Assembly: GCA_016282555.1 (NCBI GenBank) | Contig: JAEEKU010000160.1 | Location: 1-8,015, forward strand | Source: Methanomassiliicoccaceae archaeon | GTDB taxonomy: Archaea; Thermoplasmatota; Thermoplasmata; Methanomassiliicoccales; Methanomethylophilaceae | Length of the DNA: 8,015 nt | Reading direction: 5' to 3' | Shown: one piece after another, positions 1 to 6,685 of the stretch | How the letters are laid out: every line of letters begins with the position of its first letter | Numbering within the stretch: the first letter of the stretch is position 1 | Position numbers and translations under genes: made by a program | Notes under the pieces: generated by a model | Databases searched by the model: none | Told to the model about the DNA's origin: nothing | The model's input: only the letters and a program-made list of their open reading frames with translations

Positions 1-2280
1 ATCACAGTAACCACCGAGGACGGCGGATACAAGGCGTACTGTGCTGTCACCGTCATACCCGCGCCCGTTCACGTAACCGGCGTCACCATCAGCAAGACTT
101 CGCTCGCTCTCGCTGTCGGATATTCCTCGGTGCTCACCGCGACCGTGATACCTTCCGACGCCGACAACAAGACTGTTTACTGGAGCACCAGCGATTCGTC
201 CGTTGCAACCGTTTCCAACGGAAAAGTCACCGCCGTGGCGCCCGGAATTGCAACCATCACAGTAACCACCGAGGACGGCGGATACAAGGCGTACTGTAAC
301 GTTACCGTCACTTCCGTTGTTCCCGTAACCGGAGTCACCCTCAACACGAATGAACTTATTCTCACCGCCGGAGATTCCGCGACCCTCACCGCGATCGTTG
401 CTCCTTCCGACGCCACCAACAAGAACGTATCCTGGAGCACCAGCAACGCCAATGTCGCTGCTGTTTCCAACGGAAAAGTCACCGCTGTATCTGCGGGATC
501 TGCAACGATCACCGTAACCACCGATGAAGGCGGATTCACGGCTGACTGTAAAGTTATCGTTGTTCCTCCCGTAATCAGAGTTACCGGAGTCTCTCTCAGC
601 GCAGTTGCTATCGCTCTCGTTGAAGGGGACGACATGACCCTTACCGCGACCGTAGTTCCTGACAACGCTACCAACAAGAACGTATCCTGGAGCACCAGCA
701 ACGCAGCCGTCGCTACTGTCGCAGACGGAAAAGTCACCGCTGTGGCGCCCGGAACCGCTGTCATCACCGTTACGACCGAGGACGGCGGATTCACCGCGGA
801 CTGCGACGTTACCGTTTTCCGCTCCGGACCCGGAGCCAAAGAGTTTGCGGAATCTTTCCTCAAATATTACGACGGAGCATTCGGCGTGCTCGAAGTCGAA
901 AACGCGTCTTTCGATTACGCAGAGCTCAAGACTCACGGAAACCCCAAGACGAAGATCGATAACCCCAAGGATCCCGGAGCGACAAGGGATTACACTATTC
1001 AGATCTACCACTTCGAGAACACCGCGGATGCCGAAGCTAAATTCGTCGACGCTCTCGTGAACAGCAGGAACGGATCCCAGGGCGGAACCGCGATCACCCA
1101 GACCGACAAAGTCGGAATGGCCTCCAACTTCGTGACCCTGAAAGATTACAGAGAATCCGGAGCCGAGATTTACGGTGCCGACAAGGCCTACTTCCTCTAC
1201 GGATCCTACTACAAGAAAGACAACAACGGTTACACCCAGTGTATCGGTGCCGCTCTCTACGGAAAAGATGTGGTTGTCATCAACAACACCTCCGACAAGA
1301 TCGACCTGTACTGCTACTATCCTATCCAGGATTCCGACTACACCGGAACCGACTGCATCACCCAGGAAGAGTACGAGACCATGCTCGGCAACTTCGCCAG
1401 AGCGTTCGCAGGCATCGTCTATGTTCCTGTGACCGGAGTCACCCTCAGCGCCTCCGAGCTCGAAATCACCCTCGGCGAAACCGCTACCCTTACCGCGGAA
1501 GTCCTTCCCGCCAACGCTACCAACAAGAACGTCGCCTGGAGTTCCAGCAATACCGACGTCGTTACCGTCGTCGACGGAAAGGTCACCGCAGTCTCTGTGG
1601 GAACCGCCCAAGTCGCAGTAACCACCGAGGACGGAGCGTTCTCCGAGGTCTGTAAAGTCATAGTCATACCCGCGCCCGTTCCCGTAACCGGCGTGACTCT
1701 CGACAAATCCTCGCTCACCCTTACCGCCGGAGATTCCGCGACCCTTACCGCAACCGTAGCTCCTTCCGACGCCACCAACAAGAACGTCGCCTGGAGTTCC
1801 AGCGATGCCAAAGTCGCGATCGTCGTCGACGGAAAGGTCACCGCTGTCTCTGCGGGAACCGCGACGATCACCGTAACTACCGAGGACGGAGAATTCTCCG
1901 CGACCTGCGCCGTTACCGTCGTGTCTCCCGTCAAAGTCACCGGAGTCTCTCTCGATAAGACTAAAGTCACCATCAATGTCGGAGACACCGTCAAACTCAC
2001 AGCGACAGTCACTCCTTCCGACGCCGCCAACAAGAAAGTGTCTTGGAGCACCAGCGACAGCAAGATCGTCACCGTCAGCGACGGAACCGTCAAGGGAGTT
2101 TCCAAGGGAACCGCCACCGTTACCGTAACCACCGACGACGGCGGCTACACCGCAACCTGTACCGTTACCGTTGAAGAGCCTTCTTCCTCCGGCGACAACA
2201 CGCTTCTCTACGTAGGAATCGCTGCTGCAGTGATTATCGCAATCCTTGTAGCGATATACTTCCTCAGAATGAGAAAGTGA
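1..2280 (+). CDS. Big_2 Ig-like repeat surface protein, 5'-truncated by window edge
   Basis: Probable cell-surface or adhesin-like protein. The frame is open from base 1 (759 residues visible), and the GTG at 130 is an internal valine, so the true start and any signal peptide lie upstream. Visible order: the tail of one Ig-like repeat (1-72); repeats beginning with VTGV at 73, 325 and 580; a non-Ig domain (about 832-1428); repeats beginning at 1429, 1684 and 1936; a Ser/Gly linker; a hydrophobic helix (about 2203-2265, LLYVGIAAAVIIAILVAIYF); and the basic tail LRMRK. Each repeat of about 84 residues has the Big_2 pattern: VTGV, then LTA.V.PSDATNKNV.WS, NGKVTAV..GTATITVTT, and G..A.C.VTV. The C-terminal helix with positive end suggests the repeats face outward, anchored in the cytoplasmic membrane. 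The ligand cannot be deduced. It stands alone here and converges on the corrin operon, with no sign of a shared role. The Ig assignment is strong; the adhesin role is inference. Confidence 0.9.
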   Translation: MTVTTEDGGYKAYCAVTVIPAPVHVTGVTISKTSLALAVGYSSVLTATVIPSDADNKTVYWSTSDSSVATVSNGKVTAVAPGIATITVTTEDGGYKAYCNVTVTSVVPVTGVTLNTNELILTAGDSATLTAIVAPSDATNKNVSWSTSNANVAAVSNGKVTAVSAGSATITVTTDEGGFTADCKVIVVPPVIRVTGVSLSAVAIALVEGDDMTLTATVVPDNATNKNVSWSTSNAAVATVADGKVTAVAPGTAVITVTTEDGGFTADCDVTVFRSGPGAKEFAESFLKYYDGAFGVLEVENASFDYAELKTHGNPKTKIDNPKDPGATRDYTIQIYHFENTADAEAKFVDALVNSRNGSQGGTAITQTDKVGMASNFVTLKDYRESGAEIYGADKAYFLYGSYYKKDNNGYTQCIGAALYGKDVVVINNTSDKIDLYCYYPIQDSDYTGTDCITQEEYETMLGNFARAFAGIVYVPVTGVTLSASELEITLGETATLTAEVLPANATNKNVAWSSSNTDVVTVVDGKVTAVSVGTAQVAVTTEDGAFSEVCKVIVIPAPVPVTGVTLDKSSLTLTAGDSATLTATVAPSDATNKNVAWSSSDAKVAIVVDGKVTAVSAGTATITVTTEDGEFSATCAVTVVSPVKVTGVSLDKTKVTINVGDTVKLTATVTPSDAANKKVSWSTSDSKIVTVSDGTVKGVSKGTATVTVTTDDGGYTATCTVTVEEPSSSGDNTLLYVGIAAAVIIAILVAIYFLRMRK
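73..819 (+). repeat. Three tandem Big_2-coding repeats (first block)
   Basis: Three consecutive Ig-like coding units start at 73, 325 and 580 (252, 255 and about 240 bp). Perfect DNA identity shows at two places: 1-42 equals 256-297 (42 bp) and 415-449 equals 670-704 (35 bp), both exactly 255 bp apart. Synonymous sites are included in the identity, so this reflects recent duplication or conversion rather than protein-level selection alone. Confidence 0.85.
832..1428 (+). other. Unrecognised ~200-residue domain between Ig-like repeats
   Basis: This in-frame segment, from AKEFAESFLKYYDGAFGV to GNFARAFAGIVYVP, interrupts the Ig-like array between the third and fourth complete repeats. It lacks the VTGV, NKNV.WS and VTVTT signatures. 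It reads as a mixed alpha/beta globular domain: an amphipathic start, a YTIQIYHFENTADAEAKFVD segment, an aromatic-rich core (AYFLYGSYYKK), a strand-like stretch (GKDVVVINN) and a closing helix (EEYETMLGNFARAFAG). Three cysteines are scattered (QCIGA, LYCYY, DCITQ). I cannot assign it to a family. It may be the functional head of the protein, with the Ig repeats acting as spacers; that is inference. Confidence 0.6.
1429..2175 (+). repeat. Three tandem Big_2-coding repeats (second block)
   Basis: Units start at 1429, 1684 and 1936. Bases 1519-1548 are identical to 1774-1803, and 1567-1589 to 1822-1844, again 255 bp apart. The last unit, next to the membrane anchor, is more divergent (NVGDTVKLTATVTPSDAANKK) than the two before it. 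Confidence 0.85.
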
Positions 2281-2287
2281 TTTAAAC

Positions 2288-2311
2288 GAGGGCAGCGCCC
2301 TCTTTTTTTTT
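2288..2311 (+). terminator. Hairpin plus T9 terminator of the surface protein gene
   Basis: A perfect 6-bp stem, GAGGGC (2288-2293) with GCCCTC (2297-2302), closes a 3-nt loop and is followed directly by nine T residues (2303-2311). It starts 8 nt after the TGA stop. The T-tract alone would be enough for archaeal RNA polymerase; with the hairpin it also looks like an intrinsic terminator. Confidence 0.8.
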
Positions 2312-2314
2312 CTT

Positions 2315-2360
2315 CCGGATCCTGAAAAAACGGATCCGGGATTTTTAAAATGTTTTTTTT
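2315..2360. terminator. Second hairpin with flanking T-tracts between convergent genes
   Basis: An 8-bp perfect inverted repeat, CCGGATCC (2315-2322) and GGATCCGG (2332-2339), encloses a 9-nt loop. On the + strand it is followed by TTTTT (2342-2346) and T8 (2353-2360). Read on the - strand, the loop carries six T residues and lies about 35-60 nt past the cbiA stop, so it may also end the corrin operon. Bidirectional use is inference from the symmetric stem and the tail-to-tail layout. Confidence 0.6.
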
Positions 2361-2374
2361 AAAGCGGTATGTTA

Positions 2375-3700
2375 TCAATTATCTCTGCGTTTTATGCATT
2401 TTCTGAGAAAAGCTTCCGGAAACCCGGGGTTGGAGTAATAATACATGTGCGGGAAGCCGGCGATCACGGTTCCGTCGTCGTGAATGCATCTGTAACTGAC
2501 TCCGGACGGTTTGGACGCCTCCCAGTCCTCCCCGCAGTTTTCGCTCTCCCAGTAATGGAACTCGTGGCCTTTCGACCATAAGTCCTTCTTTTCCGAGGAG
2601 AACGTCGCATAACCGAATCTGACTAACTTTTTGCTGTCGGAAACGTTCCCTTCGATCACGCCGCACATCATGTACTTCTTTCCGTTTTCGGTAATCGACG
2701 TGTGGAGATACATGAACCCTCCGCATTCCGCCAGGCACGGCATTCCATCTCTTATTCTCTTCCGTATATCGGATCTCATGGATACGTTGCTCTCCAGAGC
2801 TTCGAGATATAATTCGGGATACCCTCCGGGCAGAATGATTCCGTCCACATCGGGGAGATGTTTATCTTCCAGCGGCGAGAACCGGACGATTTCGGCCCCC
2901 ATCCGTTCCAGAATCTCCAGATTATCCTCGTAGATGAAACAGAAGGCGCGATCGTCGGCCAGGCCTATCCTGACTTTCCCAACGCGGGGGACGTCGGGGA
3001 TCTTATAGCTGAGATCCGGCACGTTTTTCGCTATCTCCAGGACGGAATCCAGATCCAGGCTTTCTTCGAGTATTCCGGCCAGCCTGTTCAGTTTGTCCTT
3101 GAGATTCTCGACCTCATGCGGCAGAACGAGGCCCAGATGCCTGCTCTCCAGAACCAGATCTTTGACGTTCGGAACCCATCCGATCGCTTTGACGCCCATC
3201 TTCTCCGCTTCGGGAGCGATTTTGCGGAAAACCTTCTCGGACATCCTGTTGAAAACGACTCCTTTTATGTTGTTCTTCCTGAATTCCAGGAATCCCTTCA
3301 GCAGCGCGAGGGCGGAAAGGCTCGCTCCCTTGCTGTCGATCACCAGAATAACCGGGGCGGAGACCGCTAATGAAACTTCGTGGGAGCTCGCCTCTGTTTC
3401 CGCCGCCGCAATGCCGTCGTAGAATCCCATCACGCCTTCGATCACAGATATGTCGCATTTCTCCGCCCCTCTTGAAAAAAGATATCTGAGGGTGTCCCCT
3501 TCCGTGAAAAACGCATCCAGATTCTTGGATTTGGCACCGATGATGCGGCTGTGGAACATCGGATCTATGTAATCCGGCCCGCATTTGAACGATGCTACTT
3601 TCAGACCTCTGTTGGTCAGAGCCTGAAGCACCCCGCATGTGATCAGCGTTTTACCGCTTCCGCTGGACGGAGCAGCTATCATAAATCTCGGCAGGGTCAT
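2375..3700 (-). CDS. cbiA: Cobyrinic acid a,c-diamide synthase (CbiA)
   Basis: ATP- and glutamine-dependent amidation of the a and c carboxylates of cobyrinate, late in corrin-ring synthesis in the cytoplasm. The 441 residues have the family architecture. The N-terminal dethiobiotin-synthetase-like domain has P-loop SGSGKT (13-18), the substrate-region motif CGPDYIDPMFH (40-50) and VIEGVMGFYDG (86-96). The C-terminal class I glutamine amidotransferase domain has LPGGYPELY (290-298), probable nucleophile Cys326 in CLAECGGFMYL, and GHEFHY (378-383) with His379 and His382. Length is normal for the family. The ATG overlaps the stop of the upstream fusion gene as ATGA; a partial GGTG ribosome site lies 8 nt upstream, so translational coupling is likely. 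The close paralogue CfbB (Ni-sirohydrochlorin a,c-diamide synthase, coenzyme F430 pathway) cannot be excluded from motifs alone in a methanogen. The cbi operon favours CbiA. Confidence 0.88.
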   Translation of the reverse strand: MTLPRFMIAAPSSGSGKTLITCGVLQALTNRGLKVASFKCGPDYIDPMFHSRIIGAKSKNLDAFFTEGDTLRYLFSRGAEKCDISVIEGVMGFYDGIAAAETEASSHEVSLAVSAPVILVIDSKGASLSALALLKGFLEFRKNNIKGVVFNRMSEKVFRKIAPEAEKMGVKAIGWVPNVKDLVLESRHLGLVLPHEVENLKDKLNRLAGILEESLDLDSVLEIAKNVPDLSYKIPDVPRVGKVRIGLADDRAFCFIYEDNLEILERMGAEIVRFSPLEDKHLPDVDGIILPGGYPELYLEALESNVSMRSDIRKRIRDGMPCLAECGGFMYLHTSITENGKKYMMCGVIEGNVSDSKKLVRFGYATFSSEKKDLWSKGHEFHYWESENCGEDWEASKPSGVSYRCIHDDGTVIAGFPHMYYYSNPGFPEAFLRKCIKRRDN

Positions 3701-5658
3701 CTTTTACGCACCGCCGATATGTAGACGGGATTTTGAGCGGTCATCAGGTGGTACCTCCCGGCCTTTCTGGCTTTGGAGACGTTCACGCAGACTGTTTCCT
3801 CCTCGATAAGATCCGATTCCCTGATGACGTCCATGGTTTCCGCCAGAGTCTCAAGCGTTACGGAATTGATCACCATGCGGACGTCCTGGTTTTTGGAAAC
3901 GAGAGCGTCGACGATCTGCCGGAGATTTCCGGAGGAGCCCCCTATGAACGCATGAGTGGGGGCGGGAAGATCCCTCAGTATCTCCGGGGCGGTTCCTCTT
4001 ATGACCTCCACGTTCGGCGCGCAGAATTTTTTCTTATTGATTTCGATGAGATCGGCGGCTTCCTTCTCCTTCTCGACGGCGTAGACTTTTCCGTCCGGAC
4101 AGCAGAGCGCCATCACAACGGAAACGGATCCGGTTCCGGCTCCGATATCGTAAACGATCGAATCGGGTTTCAGGCGGAGCCTGGCTGCGGAGAGCGCTCT
4201 GACGTCGCTCTTGGTCATGGGGGCATCCCCTCTTATGAAATCCTCGTCGGGAATCCACACGGGGCACTCGGTCTGAGGATGCGGGTTGGTTATCACCGCG
4301 GCGCAGAGCTCCCCTGTTCTCTCATTGAGAATCTGCTCCGGTTTTCTGGTAATGATGCGCTCTTCGGGATATCCGAGATTCTCCCCTATTGTAACAGTAA
4401 CCTCCGGAAGGTATTCGGACAGCTCTCTGCACATGCTTTTAACGCCCTCGTTTCCGGAAAGGAGGGTGAACGTTCTGGCGGAGATCCTCGCGTTTCCGGA
4501 AATGTTGCAGTCCTTCCCGTGGGCGCTGATCATACGAACATCCTGCCACGGAATCCCCATCTTCGAGCACAGGTACGCCGCGGACGAGATGCCGCATTCC
4601 ACATCTATCTCGTACCCCTCGAGGCATTCCAGCAGCTTTTTGGCTCCGCTGTAGAATCCTATGTCTCCGGAGAGAAGAACCGCGACGTTCCTGTATTCCG
4701 GATTCTGCCTGAGGTAATCGGAGATGACATCCGCGCGATACTCCTGCAGAGTCTTTTTTCCGGCTGTTCCGGCGGATTTCAGCATTCTTCCCGCGCCGAC
4801 GATCAGATCCGCTCCGGCAAGGATTTTTTCCGATCTGACGGTCATTCCGTCCGTGCCCATGCCTATTCCTATGAGCGTTACCTTCCTTTTCGCGGACTCC
4901 AGCCGTATTCCGAGTAGAGATTCAAGTTTTTTTACAGCTTCCTCGAACGAGAGCCCGCTGTCCGGAGGCCTCGCTACGAGCACGACCTTAGTTCCGGTTT
5001 TTTCAGCGGCGGACAGTTTCTCGGGGAAGCCTCCGGACGGCCCGGAGTCTTTGGTCACCAGCCACTCCGCTCCGGTCTGTCTCAGCAGCGCTATATTGGA
5101 TTCTTCTGAAAAAGGACCCTGGGCGCAGACCAGATTTTTTCCCTCGAAACCGAGTTCGGCGCACTTCTGCACCGACTGGAGAGTGGACAGGACGCGCATC
5201 ACCACTCTTTCTTTATAATCAGGAATTCTGGTATACTCCCCGGCCTCTTTGGATCCGGTGGTAACCAGAATCGTTCCCGCGGTTTTCGAAAGGAAATCGA
5301 CGGCTTCCGGGACGGAAGGAACCGTGATCATTCCGGATTCGGAAGAACCGCTGCGGAGTATTCTCACCAGTGCGGTTCCCGTCTGTTCGCATGCCTGCCT
5401 GATATGCTCCGAAATCACCGAAGCGTAAGGATGGGTGGCGTCCACCACGACGGAGCAGTTTTTATTCTTTATTTCGCGGGCGATGCCCTCCGCGCCGCCG
5501 CAGCTGCCCGCCTGAACGTCATCGATCCCGTCGCCGGACATTATTCCGGCTCCGAAGTCAGTTGCGACCCTGACGTGGACGGAAGCTCCTCCCCTGCTCA
5601 GTATTTTAGCGATTTCCCTGCCTTCGGTCGTGCCGGAGAAAATAAGAACATCTTTCAT
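3697..5658 (-). CDS. cbiJ-cbiE-cbiT: Trifunctional CbiJ-CbiE-CbiT fusion: precorrin-6A reductase, C5- and C15-methyltransferases
   Basis: One 653-residue frame carries three consecutive corrin enzymes. Residues 1-250 are cobalt-precorrin-6A reductase (CbiJ/CobK), with SGTTEGREIA (8-17), VDATHPYA (72-79), QGPFSEESN (180-188) and VTKDSG (201-206). Residues about 258-462 are the C5-methyltransferase CbiE, with LIGIGMG (262-268), ADLIVGAGRML (283-293) and LLSGDIGFYSGAKKL (328-342). Residues about 465-645 are CbiT, the C15-methyltransferase and decarboxylase, with IPDEDFIRGDAPMTKSDVRAL (469-489), the SAM-binding loop DIGAGTGSVSV (504-514) and FIGGSSGNL (571-579). Each part has the length of the free-standing enzyme and intact motifs, so all three are probably active. 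CbiE-CbiT fusions (CobL type) are well known; adding CbiJ at the N terminus is less usual. The ATG is set by a GAGGT site 6 nt upstream and lies 1 nt after the cbiG stop. The stop overlaps the cbiA start. Confidence 0.92.
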   Translation of the reverse strand: MKDVLIFSGTTEGREIAKILSRGGASVHVRVATDFGAGIMSGDGIDDVQAGSCGGAEGIAREIKNKNCSVVVDATHPYASVISEHIRQACEQTGTALVRILRSGSSESGMITVPSVPEAVDFLSKTAGTILVTTGSKEAGEYTRIPDYKERVVMRVLSTLQSVQKCAELGFEGKNLVCAQGPFSEESNIALLRQTGAEWLVTKDSGPSGGFPEKLSAAEKTGTKVVLVARPPDSGLSFEEAVKKLESLLGIRLESAKRKVTLIGIGMGTDGMTVRSEKILAGADLIVGAGRMLKSAGTAGKKTLQEYRADVISDYLRQNPEYRNVAVLLSGDIGFYSGAKKLLECLEGYEIDVECGISSAAYLCSKMGIPWQDVRMISAHGKDCNISGNARISARTFTLLSGNEGVKSMCRELSEYLPEVTVTIGENLGYPEERIITRKPEQILNERTGELCAAVITNPHPQTECPVWIPDEDFIRGDAPMTKSDVRALSAARLRLKPDSIVYDIGAGTGSVSVVMALCCPDGKVYAVEKEKEAADLIEINKKKFCAPNVEVIRGTAPEILRDLPAPTHAFIGGSSGNLRQIVDALVSKNQDVRMVINSVTLETLAETMDVIRESDLIEEETVCVNVSKARKAGRYHLMTAQNPVYISAVRKR

Positions 5659-5659
5659 T

Positions 5660-6685
5660 TCAGAACCTCAGTTTAAAATCTGTTTTGCAGATCGCCGCAG
5701 TCATTCCGTCAAGGGCCGTTTTGCGGCGTATAAGCGTCCCGTTTCCCGCTTTTACGGCGGATCTCTCGCATACGCAGTCTACTGCCGTGACCGATTTGAC
5801 GAATTCCGACGAGGAGTATTTCCCGCTGAGGGACATAAGCTCTTCGGAAGTGAAGAAAACCGCGGGGCAGCGGAGGCGGGACGCGAGTTCCAGTATAGCT
5901 TTCTCATCGGATTTCAGATCGATGCTGGCTACGCATCCGACCCTGCAAGGATCTATTCCGTCCCCGTTCAGGAGATCGGTGATAAAGCGGTACATTTTTT
6001 CCGGATCCGTGTTTCTCCTGCATCCGATCCCCAGAACGATATCCTCCGGAACGAGATTGAACGTGGTATCGAACGGGGACTCTCCGGAGTCATAGGAGAT
6101 TCTCAGGCCGAATTCTCCGGAATCCGTTTCCGTAAGGCCGTCCGGGAGGCCGCCCGAAACCGGAAATTCGGACGAGAAGCCTATGAATTTTCCGCTGAGT
6201 ATTCTCGAAGAGGTCTCCTGGGCCTTGCGGAGATCCGTGATGCGCAGCCTGTTATCCGTGGCGAAGACGTCCACGGCGAACTTGCCGTTCAGATCGGTGG
6301 CGGTCGTGATAACCGGGACCGAGCCTATTCCCGCGGCGATTCTCTCCGCGAGCCTGTTGCATCCCCCTATATGGCCGGAGAGCAGGGCAATCGTGAACTT
6401 TCCGTGCTCGTCGATGCAGACTACGGCGGGATCCGTGTCTTTGGATTTTACGTACGGAGCTATGAGCCTCACGGCGATGCCGGTCGCCCCGATGAAGATG
6501 ATCGCATCGCTGTCGGAGAATCTTCTGCGCGTCCATTCCGCGGAGGAGCAGTTTATATGTTCGATTCCGTCCGAATCGTGATTAGTTTTGCATTGGACCG
6601 TGACGTCGTCGCCGGAAAGCGCTTCTCTGACTTTCAGCGCGATTCCGCATCCGTTCGAAGTGAACGCTATTACAGCCGCTTTCAT
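5660..6685 (-). CDS. cbiG: Cobalt-precorrin-5A hydrolase (CbiG)
   Basis: Opens the delta-lactone of cobalt-precorrin-5A, releasing the C20-derived two-carbon fragment as acetaldehyde and giving 5B; this is diagnostic of the anaerobic, early-cobalt route. The 341 residues contain the N-terminal region with FIGATGIAVRLIAPYV (64-79), VVCIDEHGKF (88-97) and LLSGHIGGCNRLA (101-113), a variable middle (about 130-210), and the C-terminal domain with LGIGCRRNTDPE (218-229), VGCVASIDLKSDE (249-261) and a final SA..AGNGTLI..K segment. The frame stays open far upstream across cbiD, but the ATG at 6685 is the real start: CbiG homology begins there (MKAAVIAFTSNG), a strong GAGGTGA site sits 7 nt upstream, and the ATG overlaps the cbiD stop as ATGA. 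The next gene begins 1 nt after its stop. Confidence 0.93.
   Translation of the reverse strand: MKAAVIAFTSNGCGIALKVREALSGDDVTVQCKTNHDSDGIEHINCSSAEWTRRRFSDSDAIIFIGATGIAVRLIAPYVKSKDTDPAVVCIDEHGKFTIALLSGHIGGCNRLAERIAAGIGSVPVITTATDLNGKFAVDVFATDNRLRITDLRKAQETSSRILSGKFIGFSSEFPVSGGLPDGLTETDSGEFGLRISYDSGESPFDTTFNLVPEDIVLGIGCRRNTDPEKMYRFITDLLNGDGIDPCRVGCVASIDLKSDEKAILELASRLRCPAVFFTSEELMSLSGKYSSSEFVKSVTAVDCVCERSAVKAGNGTLIRRKTALDGMTAAICKTDFKLRF
5665..5669 (-). promoter_or_regulatory. Ribosome binding site of the cbiJ-E-T fusion
   Basis: GAGGT on the - strand ends 6 nt before the ATG at 5658. It lies within the last codons of cbiG and fixes the start of the fusion protein, supporting independent or coupled reinitiation there. 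Confidence 0.65.

Noticed and set aside
130..132. A GTG that could be taken as the start codon of the surface protein.
   Set aside because: It lies in the middle of an Ig-like repeat, and the frame is open back to base 1 with a recognisable repeat tail. The gene starts outside the window.
177..863. Long - strand open frames opposite the Ig-like repeats (also 1419-2132).
   Set aside because: They mirror the repeat structure of the + strand gene, including its periodicity, and match no protein family. They are shadows of codon bias.
1..2175. Regularly spaced direct repeats suggesting a CRISPR-like or satellite array.
   Set aside because: The spacing of about 255 bp equals an 84-85 residue coding unit in one continuous frame with Big_2 protein signatures.
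1..2175. One conserved cysteine near the end of each Ig-like repeat, possibly a disulfide ladder.
   Set aside because: A single cysteine in the final strand (A.C.VTV) is common in Big_2 domains and has no in-repeat partner, so it is not remarkable without structural data.
3733..4917. A 394-codon open frame on the + strand opposite the cbiJ-E-T fusion.
   Set aside because: It is an antisense shadow. The opposite strand encodes intact CbiE and CbiT motifs, and this frame shows no recognisable protein pattern.
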